From NCBI GenBank assembly GCA_001898145.1, contig MKSR01000010.1, positions 62,001 to 126,000 of the forward strand: a stretch of 64,000 bases of DNA, read 5' to 3'. The stretch's first letter is position 1, and each line of letters starts with the position of its first letter. A model generated the notes under the pieces. That model had not been told where the DNA came from and made no database searches. It was given only the letters and a program-made list of their open reading frames with translations. This DNA comes from Dyadobacter sp. 50-39. Its GTDB lineage: Bacteria; Bacteroidota; Bacteroidia; Cytophagales; Spirosomataceae. This document shows, piece after piece, positions 43,709-54,005 of the stretch. Made by a program: the position numbers and the translations under genes.

Positions 43709-46139
43709 ACTCCTGCTCTTTGCAGCATTCTCATTTTCCTTCATCAAGATATTAAAAGCCCAGCCTCAACCCGCGCCCGCCTATCTGGTCAAAGGATTCA
43801 TTGCTGATTCAGTCAGTAAAAAGGCGATTGAATTTGCAACGATTGGTATTCTGGATAGCGAGAAAAAAGTCGTTGCACTGACGTATTCCGATGAAAATGG
43901 CATATTTAAATCTGCCGATATCCAGGCAGGTGATTATTTCCTTAACCTTTCCTTTATGGGGTATGCACAAAAGGTTGTCGCATTTTCCGTATCTCCGCAA
44001 TTACCGGTGCTCGACATAGGTACCATTTACCTCAAAGCGGAAGTGACCCAGCTTAACGCCGTGACAGTAACGGGAACGCGCGCGCTGGTGGAGCAGCAGC
44101 CGGGTATGCTCATTTACAATGCCGAAAAAGATATCAGTAACTCGGGCGGCACTGCTGCCGACGTACTTCGCAAAGCACCGATCCTGAATGTAGACGCCGC
44201 CGGAAATGTGACCATGCGCGGCAACAGCAATCTGCGCATCCTCATCAATGGAAAATACTCCGGCCAAATGGCCCGCTCGGCGGCAGATGCATTGAATATG
44301 ATGCCGGCCAACTCGATCAAAGCAATAGAAGTAATTACCAGTCCTTCGGCGCGATATGACGCGGAAGGTGCAGCAGGTGTGATCAATATTATTACCAAAA
44401 AAGGGCAGCAGAACGTGAGCGGTACTGTGGAAATGGTGGCGGGAAACCTTGAACAGGCGCTCAACCCAAGACTATCTGTCAGCCGTGAAAAATGGAATAT
44501 CAATACAACCCTGCACGCGCACCAGTTCAGAAACCGTGAAGAGACGGCATTGAACAGACTGACCTACGAAAATGGCGGGAAAACGGGCCGCGTCCAGCAG
44601 AATATAGTCCGTGATAACAGAAAGCCGCACGGATCCGGCGATGTGCAGATTGAGTTTACGCCCGATTCCGCGCATGTTTTTAACTTTTCGGTCAACGGCT
44701 GGTTTGGGAAATGGCCGGATAACAGCGAGCAGCACAACCAGCGCTTTTCGGCCAGTGAAACATTGCTGGAAGATTTTCGCCAGAATGTGGTCACACGCTC
44801 ACCGACGCTGGGCGTAGATTTGAACCTCGGCTACACCAGGAAATTCAAAAAGCCGGGTGAGGAATTGTACTTCATGGCGCAGCATAACCGCTCGACCGAC
44901 GGTTTCAACTACGATGCCGTGCAGCGCGATGCGGATAATGCATTGTTGTACCGCGAAATCAACGATAACGAAAACCTGAACCGGGAATGGACGGTACAGA
45001 CGGACTACATTTTCCCTTTCGGCACTGGCTATCAAAATGCCTGGGAAAGCGGGGCAAAAATGATCTTGCGCGAAAACAGCAGCGATTACCAGGTGTCGGG
45101 CAGCGGAAACAATAATCCGGGCGAGCTTGTGCCGGTAGGCTCGCGCACCGACCTTTTCAAATACACCCAGAACGTTTTCGCAGGTTATACCCAGCTGAAA
45201 TTCAAATGGCAAAACGGCTGGGCGCTGCATGCCGGGGCACGCATGGAAGGTACTTACCTGGAAGGCAACCAGCGGAGCCAGCATAACACTTTTAAAAATG
45301 ATTTCTGGAATTTCGTACCGAGTGCGACTTTATTCAAGAAACTGAATGCTAATAATAACCTGACTTTAAGCTATACGAAAAGAATTTCGCGCCCGTCGAT
45401 CTGGGACCTGAACCCCAATGTGAATGCGCAGGACCCAAAGAATCTGGAAATCGGCAACCCCAACCTGCGTCCCGAGCAGGTGAACCAGGTTGAATTCACC
45501 TACGCATTGCAAACCGAGTCCGACTTTTTCCTGAACGCATCCCTGTTTTCGCGCAAAACCACCAATTCCATTGAAAGCATTGTAACAATTGGCGAGGCGG
45601 GGATTACCACCGCTTCTAAACAAAACCTGGCTTCCAACATCCAGTATGGGCTCAACCTATCTACCTCGCTGAGCATAATGCCCGGCTGGAAGATCAACAG
45701 CAATGCGAATGTGCGCCGCGCCCGTTTCCGCAGCGGCGCTCTGAATATCCGCAATGAGGGTATGGCGTGGGGAATGAATATCAACAGCAGCTGGAAGTTG
45801 CCGCAAAATTTCAGCGTACAGGCATACGCGGACTACGATGCCCGCAGTGTGACTTTGCAGGGTTTTGAAAGCTATTGGATGTATTACAGTTTCTCGGCCA
45901 AAAAAGAGTTACCGGCGCAGAAATTGACGATTTCTCTCACAACCGTAAGCCCTTTCGGAGGCTATATCGGTCAAACTGTCGTGACCAGCGCGGCGGATTT
46001 CCATTCGACTTTGGCCTCGCGCTACCTGATGCGATCGGTAAGATTGTCGCTCAACTGGGAATTCGGGACTATGTTCAGGACTGTGAAAAGCCGGAAAGTG
46101 GAGAATGATGATCAAAAGAATGTAAAAAGCACGGGTTGA
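43698..46139 (+). CDS. TonB-dependent outer-membrane receptor (OMP_b-brl_3 type)
   Basis: This 813-residue protein has a signal peptide (FAAFSFSFIKILKAQ), a carboxypeptidase-D-like domain (VKGFIADSVSKKAIEFATIG), a plug (LIYNAEKDISNSGGTAADVL, NVTMRGNSNLRILINGKYSG, VITSPSARYDAEGAAGVINI) and a barrel of the outer-membrane beta-barrel family 3 type. It differs from the XusA-like receptor in size and motifs. Overlap with the PepSY gene ties it to iron acquisition, so it may import a second siderophore or act as a regulated partner; this is inference. Confidence 0.92.
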   Translation: MIRKLLLFAAFSFSFIKILKAQPQPAPAYLVKGFIADSVSKKAIEFATIGILDSEKKVVALTYSDENGIFKSADIQAGDYFLNLSFMGYAQKVVAFSVSPQLPVLDIGTIYLKAEVTQLNAVTVTGTRALVEQQPGMLIYNAEKDISNSGGTAADVLRKAPILNVDAAGNVTMRGNSNLRILINGKYSGQMARSAADALNMMPANSIKAIEVITSPSARYDAEGAAGVINIITKKGQQNVSGTVEMVAGNLEQALNPRLSVSREKWNINTTLHAHQFRNREETALNRLTYENGGKTGRVQQNIVRDNRKPHGSGDVQIEFTPDSAHVFNFSVNGWFGKWPDNSEQHNQRFSASETLLEDFRQNVVTRSPTLGVDLNLGYTRKFKKPGEELYFMAQHNRSTDGFNYDAVQRDADNALLYREINDNENLNREWTVQTDYIFPFGTGYQNAWESGAKMILRENSSDYQVSGSGNNNPGELVPVGSRTDLFKYTQNVFAGYTQLKFKWQNGWALHAGARMEGTYLEGNQRSQHNTFKNDFWNFVPSATLFKKLNANNNLTLSYTKRISRPSIWDLNPNVNAQDPKNLEIGNPNLRPEQVNQVEFTYALQTESDFFLNASLFSRKTTNSIESIVTIGEAGITTASKQNLASNIQYGLNLSTSLSIMPGWKINSNANVRRARFRSGALNIRNEGMAWGMNINSSWKLPQNFSVQAYADYDARSVTLQGFESYWMYYSFSAKKELPAQKLTISLTTVSPFGGYIGQTVVTSAADFHSTLASRYLMRSVRLSLNWEFGTMFRTVKSRKVENDDQKNVKSTG

Positions 46140-46178
46140 ACTTTCCGTCACGGGTGACTTCTATTGCGCAAGGGCACA

Positions 46179-46865
46179 TTACTCAACCACGGCGGGGTTA
46201 ATCGCTATGTGACTTTCTGCTACGTCCAGAATAGTCGGATAATTATTGGGAGGGCCGGCCAGTGCGCCGGCTGTAACCATATTATAGATCAGAAAAAGCA
46301 CATTACCTGATATTTCTGAATACACAGGTATATTCAGAGGTGGCAATACCTGCTCGCGTGCATGATAGGAAGCATCCGCGATGACGACGGACGTGTCACC
46401 CACTGCCATATCCAGTCGGACCGGAAGCGGTGGGAAAACCGGAGGAAAGCTGCTGATGTCAAATGCGTCGGAACCGAGCGGTAATACGCGTATGATTTTA
46501 GGCATCACATACTGGTAAGATACGTCGAAGGCGGGATTTGAAATTCGCTTCACATGGATCTTGACTTTGAAAGTGGCATCAATGAAACCGGGTGACGGAT
46601 GAAAGCTGCTCCATGCCCGGCTTACAGGCAGGGTAATGTCCGGATGGCCCGGCACAACGGTTCCGAAAATATCGCCGACATTTAACTTGTTACAAAACTC
46701 CACTTTTAGAATTTCAAATTCACAAGGATAAAGCCTCGGGGTGCCATCGACCAATTTACACCCGGTCAGCGGGTCTGGCTCGGTGTGGTCTGTACAGGAT
46801 ACGGCTATTGCCGCCGCGATGACAAAGGTAAATGACACCAGTTGGGACAAGCAGGAATGTTTCAT
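46179..46865 (-). CDS. hypothetical lipoprotein
   Basis: This 228-residue protein has a lipoprotein signal (VIAAAIAVSC, Cys24). No family is recognised. It contains paired cysteines early in the mature part (GCKLVDGTPRLYPCEFEILK and FCNKLNVGD) and a central beta-rich region with many prolines (SFPPVFPPLPVRLDMAVGDT). It is convergent with the receptor gene (39 bases apart) and divergent from the TPR kinase gene. Location at the outer membrane or periplasm is inferred from the signal only. Confidence 0.8.
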   Translation of the reverse strand: MKHSCLSQLVSFTFVIAAAIAVSCTDHTEPDPLTGCKLVDGTPRLYPCEFEILKVEFCNKLNVGDIFGTVVPGHPDITLPVSRAWSSFHPSPGFIDATFKVKIHVKRISNPAFDVSYQYVMPKIIRVLPLGSDAFDISSFPPVFPPLPVRLDMAVGDTSVVIADASYHAREQVLPPLNIPVYSEISGNVLFLIYNMVTAGALAGPPNNYPTILDVAESHIAINPAVVE

Positions 46866-47109
46866 ACAGCAGCAATTTGATAGCGATTTGCAAATATTTC
46901 CAAGTACTTAAAGCCAGACAGATCTCTGTAAATGAGGCATGTACAGATCAAATTTAGTGAGACAACTGCACCAAAATCATGAGCTTGGTCAGGAATATAA
47001 ATGACGGGACCGGCGACGATTTCTCCGTGACTGCACTGTTTTTGAGTAGATCAGGGTTTCGCTCCACTTGTGGTAGGAACCTCTCGTCAGGATGCTTTAT
47101 AATCGGCGA

Positions 47110-49158
47110 ATGATTAAACGTTTTGTACTGATTCTTATACTGCTGTACCCGACGTATATGGTTACGGGGCAGACCAGTAATCGGCTACCGGCACCGTTTT
47201 ATGCACTCCGCACAGACGGCGAAAAAGCACTTTATCTCAAAAAAGCGATCAGTGACTCCATTAAAACACAGGCCTACGCCCGGGTTCCTGCATGGTGCCA
47301 TATGGCCCTGGGATTTGCCAAAAAGTCGAAAAAGGACACATTAAGCCCAATTTTATATCAATACCTGGGTGATGCCTATGATGCCGGCCGCCCGGATAGC
47401 GCTGCTATTTATTTCCGGAAATCGATGGCTGCCTACCGGAATATCCCGCTGACAAAGAAGTTATACCTGTTACAATCGCTGGCCTACAACTACCAGGCGC
47501 TCAACGAGAAAGACTCACTTATATTCTACATTCATGCGCTTGAAAAGGCGATTAAACCAATGCCCGACAAGGATGCCCGGAAGATTACGGCTACAACCAC
47601 CATCGCAAGCAGCTACGCAGTCATCAACGAATATGACAACGCCATTAAAAACTACCGGCTCGCGGTAAGGCAGAGTATGCTCACGAAGGATTCGAGCAAC
47701 ATCGTAGCGGCGTTGGTCAATATTGGACTCACTTATAATCAGTTGGACGACAATAAGTTCGCAATTTACTACACCCGCCAGGCCCTGCCCTATCTCGGGA
47801 AAGACGATTATCCGAGGTTGATCACCTACTTCAACCTGACGGATTACTATCTGAATATGGAAATGCAGGATTCTGTCCGGTACTTTCTGACAAAGGCCAA
47901 TGCGATCGCAGTTAAATTGAACGACGAGGCGGCGATCCATTCCATCGAAATCAAGCAGGCGCTGCTGATGATCGCTGAAAAAAAGTACGCGCCCGCGAAA
48001 ATTGTCTTGCAAAAGAGCCTTGACTACCTGTTGAAGAATGAGCCCAGTACACAGATCGTCAACTGCCTGCTGGTGTACGCTTCGTTAGACACCGCCCAGA
48101 ACAACTATTCAGACGCCGACAAGCATTTGAATCTACTCGCGAATGTCGCCCAGAAAATTGACATGAAGGTTTATAAACTGGAAGCGCTCAAACTGCACAT
48201 TGCAGTGAAACAACGTTTGGGACAATACAAGCAGGCTTTCGAACTTCAAAAGAATTTTATTGCCATCAATGATTCGGTTAAAACCAAAAATGCCCAAACG
48301 GAGCTGGCGCAGCTTCAGACCGAATACCAGACCTCGCAAAAAGAGGAAAAAATACGGCTGCTGCAAAGTGAAAATCAGATCAAAGACCTTGAAATAGAGG
48401 CATCATTCCGCAATAAAACGCTGCTGATATTGCTGCTGCTCGTACTGGTCTTTGTGTTTGGCGCCGTGTATTACATTCGTCAGCTTCGCAGCCAAACCGA
48501 GCTTCAAAACCTGAGATCCACTTTGGAAATCAAGGCATTGCGCAGCCAGATGAACCCGCATTTTATTTTCAATTCATTAAATTCCATTCAAAAATATATT
48601 TGGGAAAACCGGCAGGAAGACGCTTCCGAGTACCTGACAAAATTTGCAAGGCTGATCCGGCTGGTACTGGAAAATTCGCTGTACGAATCCGTCAAACTCA
48701 CCGATGAACTCGCTTCCCTGAGGCTTTACATAGAGATGGAACAGCGGCGCAATAATGAAAAATTCGACTACACCATCGCTGTGGCCGACAACATCGATAC
48801 GGAATCGACGCTGATACCGCCGCTGCTGCTGCAACCGTACATTGAGAATGCGATCTGGCATGGTCTGAGCCAGAAAGACGGGCGCGGTCAGCTCGACATT
48901 GCCATAGAAAAAACATCGGAAAACCTGATTTGCCGCATCGAAGACAATGGCATCGGTCGGGCCAGATCGGCGGAAATCAGGATGGACGGTATTCAGAAAA
49001 AATCGCTGGCGATGAATATTTCCAGTCAAAGGATCGAATGGCTGAAAAAGGAGTCGAATGTGAGATCTTCTGTGGAAATTATCGATAAATTCGACGGAGA
49101 CACCGCTACCGGCACGACCGTGCTCCTCACTTTACCACTGCTGCAAAAACATGATTAA
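47110..49158 (+). CDS. TPR-containing LytS-type histidine kinase
   Basis: The ATG at 47110 (MIKRFVLILILLYPTYMVTG) is preferred to the one at 47092, giving 682 residues with a signal peptide. The periplasmic region (about residues 30-400) holds TPR repeats (YAVINEYDNAIKNYRLAVRQ, VNIGLTYNQLDDNKFAIYYT). A membrane helix at about 438-458 follows, then the kinase core (SQMNPHFIFNSLNSIQKYIW, His484; SLRLYIEMEQRRNN) and the ATPase domain (LLQPYIENAIWHGL, RIEDNGIGR). TPRs suggest that it senses a protein or peptide outside the membrane. It overlaps the LytTR regulator by 8 bases. Confidence 0.94.
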   Translation: MIKRFVLILILLYPTYMVTGQTSNRLPAPFYALRTDGEKALYLKKAISDSIKTQAYARVPAWCHMALGFAKKSKKDTLSPILYQYLGDAYDAGRPDSAAIYFRKSMAAYRNIPLTKKLYLLQSLAYNYQALNEKDSLIFYIHALEKAIKPMPDKDARKITATTTIASSYAVINEYDNAIKNYRLAVRQSMLTKDSSNIVAALVNIGLTYNQLDDNKFAIYYTRQALPYLGKDDYPRLITYFNLTDYYLNMEMQDSVRYFLTKANAIAVKLNDEAAIHSIEIKQALLMIAEKKYAPAKIVLQKSLDYLLKNEPSTQIVNCLLVYASLDTAQNNYSDADKHLNLLANVAQKIDMKVYKLEALKLHIAVKQRLGQYKQAFELQKNFIAINDSVKTKNAQTELAQLQTEYQTSQKEEKIRLLQSENQIKDLEIEASFRNKTLLILLLLVLVFVFGAVYYIRQLRSQTELQNLRSTLEIKALRSQMNPHFIFNSLNSIQKYIWENRQEDASEYLTKFARLIRLVLENSLYESVKLTDELASLRLYIEMEQRRNNEKFDYTIAVADNIDTESTLIPPLLLQPYIENAIWHGLSQKDGRGQLDIAIEKTSENLICRIEDNGIGRARSAEIRMDGIQKKSLAMNISSQRIEWLKKESNVRSSVEIIDKFDGDTATGTTVLLTLPLLQKHD

Positions 49159-49879
49159 CTGCCTGATTATCGACGACGAGCAGCATTGCATCGACACATT
49201 AACCGCGATGCTGAAAGCCCGGTTTTCGGAAAAGGTATCCGTTGCCGGCTCCACGACCGATAGTCGCGAAGCCGTAGAGATGATCGGGCAGCATCAGCCT
49301 GACGTACTTTTTATCGATGTTGAAATGCCCTATCTCAATGGCATACAAGTAGTTGATGTAATTCCAAACCGTAGTTGCGCAGTCATTTTCACGACCGCTT
49401 ATGACCGGTATGCATTACAGGCGCTCAAAACCGAAGCGGTGGACTATTTGCTGAAACCGATCAGTCTGCGGGAATTGGGCGAAGCCATCGAAAAAGCGGC
49501 GCAGCGATTACAGCTTTTACGAGCGGAAGTGACAAGAAAGGATGTGCCGCTGCCTCAGAAATTGCTTTTACCAACCAGCAAAGGGCTGCTGGCGGCCAGT
49601 ATCCCCAACATCATCCGGGTGGAAGCCGATAGCAATTACTGCCGTTTTCACATTGACGGGAAGCCCGAAATCGTGGTCGCAAAGACATTGAAAGAGTATG
49701 AGGAGATCCTGGTTCCCTGCCATTTTTTCAGAGTACATCAGTCTCATCTGATCAACCTGCACTACGTCGAATACTTTCACCCCGGCCTGGAAGAATACGT
49801 GATCCTCACCAATGGGGAGCAAATAGAGGTTTCCAGGCGCCGCAAAGCCGAATTCCTTCAAAAATTGGCCGCATTATAG
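49151..49879 (+). CDS. LytTR-family response regulator
   Basis: This 242-residue regulator has a receiver domain (MINCLIIDDEQHCIDT; phosphoacceptor Asp56 in VLFIDVEMPYLNGIQ; Lys in DYLLKPISLRE) and a LytTR domain (IIRVEADSNYCRFHIDGKPE, HFFRVHQSHLINLHYVEYFH). Translation is coupled to the kinase by the 8-base overlap. The next gene on the same strand, 152 bases downstream, encodes a giant FG-GAP surface protein and is a likely target by position. Confidence 0.95.
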   Translation: MINCLIIDDEQHCIDTLTAMLKARFSEKVSVAGSTTDSREAVEMIGQHQPDVLFIDVEMPYLNGIQVVDVIPNRSCAVIFTTAYDRYALQALKTEAVDYLLKPISLRELGEAIEKAAQRLQLLRAEVTRKDVPLPQKLLLPTSKGLLAASIPNIIRVEADSNYCRFHIDGKPEIVVAKTLKEYEEILVPCHFFRVHQSHLINLHYVEYFHPGLEEYVILTNGEQIEVSRRRKAEFLQKLAAL

Positions 49880-50031
49880 CATCCCATTCCTTTTAAGAAC
49901 GACCAGTTTCCGGGGAAACCTCGCCGGATTCTAGGAATTGTATGCCATCTGCTCAAAGCCCGGAAAATTGATTTCGGGCCGGTTTACCTTGCATTGTATC
50001 TGAATCACAAGGTCTAAACTAAATCATCGTC

Positions 50032-53000
50032 ATGAAACGCAACTTTACCTGGACGGCCTGCATACTCGCATCGCTCTTGATCGTTTCCGGCGTCCGCCGC
50101 ACACTTTTGCCGGCTAACAAAATCGCCACCATCCAACACGGCAGTCAAATCGCGCATCCTGCATTTCAACCCAAATTCCCTGCACTTCCCGGTCAGGCCG
50201 GCTTGTCGAATGCCGGTAAAGCCGAGTCGGCTGAGGACATTGAAACACTCAAAGGTGGTGACTGGTACAAGAACGTTATGAGCGATATAGAGCGTAAAAG
50301 CTACTTTGTGGCATCCTCCGGCGACAGTGTCAATAGCATTAACCCAAAACAGAAAATGCAGGCTGTGTACCGAACTGACGGTTTTACCTTGTCGAACATG
50401 CCGGATCGCCACGACCCTGCAAAACTGGAAAACAGCATTCCAGATAGCTCTTCCCGGCAAAACTGGAAACTGAATATGCGTGTGCAGGGGTTGTATGCGG
50501 ACGGTGTGCTGGCCATTTCAAATGATCCCGACCCCAAGATTGCTACCGACACGAGTGAAGTCACTTTTACCCACCATAACCAGCTGGTGGTTCAGTACCA
50601 GAATCGGGAAGATGGTGTGCGGCAGAATTTTATTGTAAAAAATAAGCCTTCCGTAAATGCACAGGAGCTTCGGGTTAAAATGAAGTTTTCGGGAGAATGG
50701 ACGGTTAACCAGGCTGATCCAAATGAACTACAATTCGCCCTGGAAAATAAAGAAGGAGAGCTGACTACCAAAGTCATTTATAAGGACATTAAAGCCTGGG
50801 ACGCGAATGGAAACATCCTGGCTGCCCGCATGGAAACGGGTAAAGACCACGATTTCAGTCTGGTAGTGGCGGTGGCGGATGCAGCATATCCTGTGACGAT
50901 CGATCCGCTATCTACCACTGCCAGTACTACATTAACCGGCCCGTCGGCCAACGCTAGTTTCGGGTGCAGCGTGGCGGGCGCGGGCGATGTGAATGGGGAT
51001 GGCTATGGCGATGTGGTCGTGGGGGCTTACGGGCTCGCGGCCAATGCGGGTGCGGCTTACATCTATATGGGCAGCGCGACGGGATTGTCCACCAGCCCGG
51101 CCAGGATTTTGACCGGTCCGGCAAACAGCTATTTCGGTTCCTCCGTGGCAAGCGGCGACGTGAATGGGGATAATCGCAGCGATGTGATCGTGGGGGCTTA
51201 TCGATATGCCGGCAACGCCGGCGCAGCCTACATTTATCACGGAACTTCCACCGGGCTTAATACCACACCGGCCGTCATATTAACCGGATCGGCCGGCAGT
51301 ATGCTGGGTATCAGCGTAGCAGCGATCGACCTGAATGCGGACGCTTTTGGTGATGTTATCGTTGGCGCGTCCAATTTTAATGCCGGTACAGGCCGTGCCA
51401 CGGTTTACCTGGGCAAGCCCGGGGGCATTTCACCAACACCAACCTATATTTTGAATGGTACTGTTGCCAATGGCCGCTTCGGGTGCAGCGTCGCCGGTGC
51501 GGGTGATGTGAACGGGGACATTTTTGGCGACATTATAGTCGGGGCGAGCGAAGCGAACCAGGCATATATTTACCATGGAAATGAGGATGGCATGTATACT
51601 TCCGTCGCATCCACATTAACCAGTCCTGCATTCAATACGTCTTATGGCCTGCGCGTTTCGGGTGCCGGGGATACGGATGGCGACGGGTACTGTGAAGTGA
51701 TCGTGGGTGCCTATGCGAATAATGCGGCATATGTGTATAAAGGCAGCCCTGCTGGAACGCAGACCTCGCCGGCAAAAAGCTTTGCGGGTTACGGGGGCGT
51801 GAGTGTTGCCGGTGTGGGCGACGTCAATGGCGACGGCTATGCAGATGTGATGGTGGGTGCAAGTTCAACCGGCACTTACGCGGGCTCGGCGTATCTTTTT
51901 CAGGGCAGCGCATTGGGATTACCTTCTGCCCCGAGCCAAACTTTTCAGGGATCTGCCGGGTATTACAGCTATTTTGGATGCAGCGTTGCGGCTGCGGGAG
52001 ACATCAATGGGGATGGTTACAGCGATGCTATCGTCGGTGCATCGGGTACTTCGTCCAACACTGGCTCCGCTTATGTTTACCTGGGCAGTCCAGTCATGCT
52101 CACATCGGCGTCAACTTTGAGCGGTGCCATTTCCTTTGGATTTAGCGTAGCCCATGCCGGGGATATGAATGGAGACGGATACGGAGATGTGGTCGTCGCA
52201 GCTATCATTAATACCTCGCAATATGGGACTATTTATCTATATCCTGGCAGCGCCGGCGGCCTGGCCACCAGCGCCTCGTCGCAGTTAAGTATGGGCGGAC
52301 ATATGGACTATCTTGGATACAGCCTGGCCCGCGCAGGAGATGTCAATGGCGACGGATTCAGCGATATCATCGTGGGCACACTCAATGTAAAAAAAGCCTA
52401 TGTCCTGCATGGAAGCGCACAGGGGCAGCTGATACTTGGTACAACGTTACAGGAAACCACCGAACGGTTTGGATTTATCGTCGATGGTGCCGGTGACATC
52501 AATGCAGACGGTTACGATGATGTGATCGCAGGTGGAACAGGCACGGCTTCCAAGGCATACGTTTACATGGGATCTGCGTCCGGCGTCGCCACCACGGCGA
52601 CTACCATACTCGCCCGCCCAAATTTAACCTTTGGTACCATAGTTTCGGGAATAGGGGACGTCAATGGCGACGGGTATGGCGATGTTATGATGATGATAGC
52701 CTACAATGATTTAAACATTCAGACAAATAGTGATCGGGGCCACATCTACCTGGGCAGTGCCACCGGCTTATCCAATGTTCCATCGACAGTCATTGCGCCA
52801 TACCTCGGAGTGGGTGGTTTGGTATCGAGGGTCGCCAATGCAGGAGATGTCAATGGCGATGGGTACGGAGATGTCATTATCGGTTCAGCCAGTTCTTATT
52901 CGAAGGCTGGGTCTGCCTATTTATACAAAGGAAGTTCATCAGGCATTTCCAACAGCAATTACATACTGATCCAGGGATCACCTGGCGAAGGTTTCGGGAG

Positions 53001-53973
53001 CAATGCGAGTGCGGGTGATATCAACCGCGACGGATATAGCGACCTGGTGATCAGCACCTCCGGCAATGATTACGGCCCGAGGATTGTAAAAATTTACAAA
53101 GGCGGTGCGTCTGGTCTGGTTTATTCAAATACTATTCCTGGTTCTGGCAATGTGAATGGCGCCATCTGCTCGGCATCGGGCGATATTAATGGCGACGGCT
53201 ACAGCGACATTATTGTCCAAGCCAATTCTACTAATTCCGTAAATGTCTACCTGGGAAATGGCGGAAGCAAACGGGGTAACATGTTCCGTCTTTATAATTC
53301 CGACCTGACCTCCCGGATCAGCGCTGCCAACAACCTGAGTACCACTTTCGGCGTCGGCCTTTTTGTCCGGCCAGCCGGTGGAACAGCTTATGCAAGGTTA
53401 ATATGGGAAACAAAACCGCAGGGAGTACCATTCAGCAGCGGATCTTCCATTACGAATTATACAGGCAAAACCGGTTTGGAAACCTTTACCTACATTGGCC
53501 CCGCCGGCACGGAGCTGAAAGCACTGGTCGCCAAAACAGGACGTTACACAAAGGTCAGGGTCAGGCTCGAATACTGGTCTGCTGACCGCCCATTCGGACA
53601 GACTTACGGCCCGTGGATTTATTTACAAAACCATAATCCGGGTGTTTTGAACAAAAATGTGCCGAATGCCAGAATGTATGCGTCCGAGCGCTACGAAATG
53701 TCGCAGGAAGAAGTAAAACCCGCGGCATTTAAACTAACCGTCTACCCGAATCCGGTTGTCGACAAGCTGAACCTGAAACTGGAAGACGGCTTTACGTGGG
53801 GCCAGATCAGGAACATTCAGATCGTCAATACCAGTGGAAACATATTGTACAATGCCGGCCAGGTGCGGCACGGCGAAGTGAATGTATCGGCGCTGGGCAG
53901 CGGAAATTATATTATCAGACTTGTTCACCAAGACGGTACGGTCTACCACTCCAAATTCACCATCATCCGATAG
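50032..53973 (+). CDS. FG-GAP repeat protein with type IX sorting domain
   Basis: This 1313-residue secreted protein has a signal-type N-terminus (CILASLLIVSGVRRT), a region of about 290 residues before the repeats that includes a jelly-roll-like segment, and 14 FG-GAP repeats (pattern GDVNGDGYGDVVVGA) spanning roughly 50980-53210. The Asp/Asn-rich loops bind calcium in integrin-type propellers; two seven-bladed propellers would fit 14 repeats. A type A sorting domain ends it (LTVYPNPVVDKLNLKL, YIIRLVHQDGTVYHSKFTI). It is likely surface-exposed and adhesive. Repeats differ in sequence, some with altered calcium loops (AIDLNADAFGD, MMMIA). Confidence 0.93.
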   Translation: MKRNFTWTACILASLLIVSGVRRTLLPANKIATIQHGSQIAHPAFQPKFPALPGQAGLSNAGKAESAEDIETLKGGDWYKNVMSDIERKSYFVASSGDSVNSINPKQKMQAVYRTDGFTLSNMPDRHDPAKLENSIPDSSSRQNWKLNMRVQGLYADGVLAISNDPDPKIATDTSEVTFTHHNQLVVQYQNREDGVRQNFIVKNKPSVNAQELRVKMKFSGEWTVNQADPNELQFALENKEGELTTKVIYKDIKAWDANGNILAARMETGKDHDFSLVVAVADAAYPVTIDPLSTTASTTLTGPSANASFGCSVAGAGDVNGDGYGDVVVGAYGLAANAGAAYIYMGSATGLSTSPARILTGPANSYFGSSVASGDVNGDNRSDVIVGAYRYAGNAGAAYIYHGTSTGLNTTPAVILTGSAGSMLGISVAAIDLNADAFGDVIVGASNFNAGTGRATVYLGKPGGISPTPTYILNGTVANGRFGCSVAGAGDVNGDIFGDIIVGASEANQAYIYHGNEDGMYTSVASTLTSPAFNTSYGLRVSGAGDTDGDGYCEVIVGAYANNAAYVYKGSPAGTQTSPAKSFAGYGGVSVAGVGDVNGDGYADVMVGASSTGTYAGSAYLFQGSALGLPSAPSQTFQGSAGYYSYFGCSVAAAGDINGDGYSDAIVGASGTSSNTGSAYVYLGSPVMLTSASTLSGAISFGFSVAHAGDMNGDGYGDVVVAAIINTSQYGTIYLYPGSAGGLATSASSQLSMGGHMDYLGYSLARAGDVNGDGFSDIIVGTLNVKKAYVLHGSAQGQLILGTTLQETTERFGFIVDGAGDINADGYDDVIAGGTGTASKAYVYMGSASGVATTATTILARPNLTFGTIVSGIGDVNGDGYGDVMMMIAYNDLNIQTNSDRGHIYLGSATGLSNVPSTVIAPYLGVGGLVSRVANAGDVNGDGYGDVIIGSASSYSKAGSAYLYKGSSSGISNSNYILIQGSPGEGFGSNASAGDINRDGYSDLVISTSGNDYGPRIVKIYKGGASGLVYSNTIPGSGNVNGAICSASGDINGDGYSDIIVQANSTNSVNVYLGNGGSKRGNMFRLYNSDLTSRISAANNLSTTFGVGLFVRPAGGTAYARLIWETKPQGVPFSSGSSITNYTGKTGLETFTYIGPAGTELKALVAKTGRYTKVRVRLEYWSADRPFGQTYGPWIYLQNHNPGVLNKNVPNARMYASERYEMSQEEVKPAAFKLTVYPNPVVDKLNLKLEDGFTWGQIRNIQIVNTSGNILYNAGQVRHGEVNVSALGSGNYIIRLVHQDGTVYHSKFTIIR

Positions 53974-54005
53974 TACCCGTTTGCAATCGCTTTTTACAGG
54001 AACCG

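Noticed and set aside
46139-46178. Possible terminator GTCAC-GG-GTGAC between convergent genes
   Set aside because: Five-base arms with a two-base loop are too weak to call.
50980-53210. Repeat block resembling a CRISPR or satellite
   Set aside because: The regularity is protein-level (FG-GAP repeats of about 55 residues in one reading frame); DNA copies are diverged and there are no spacers.
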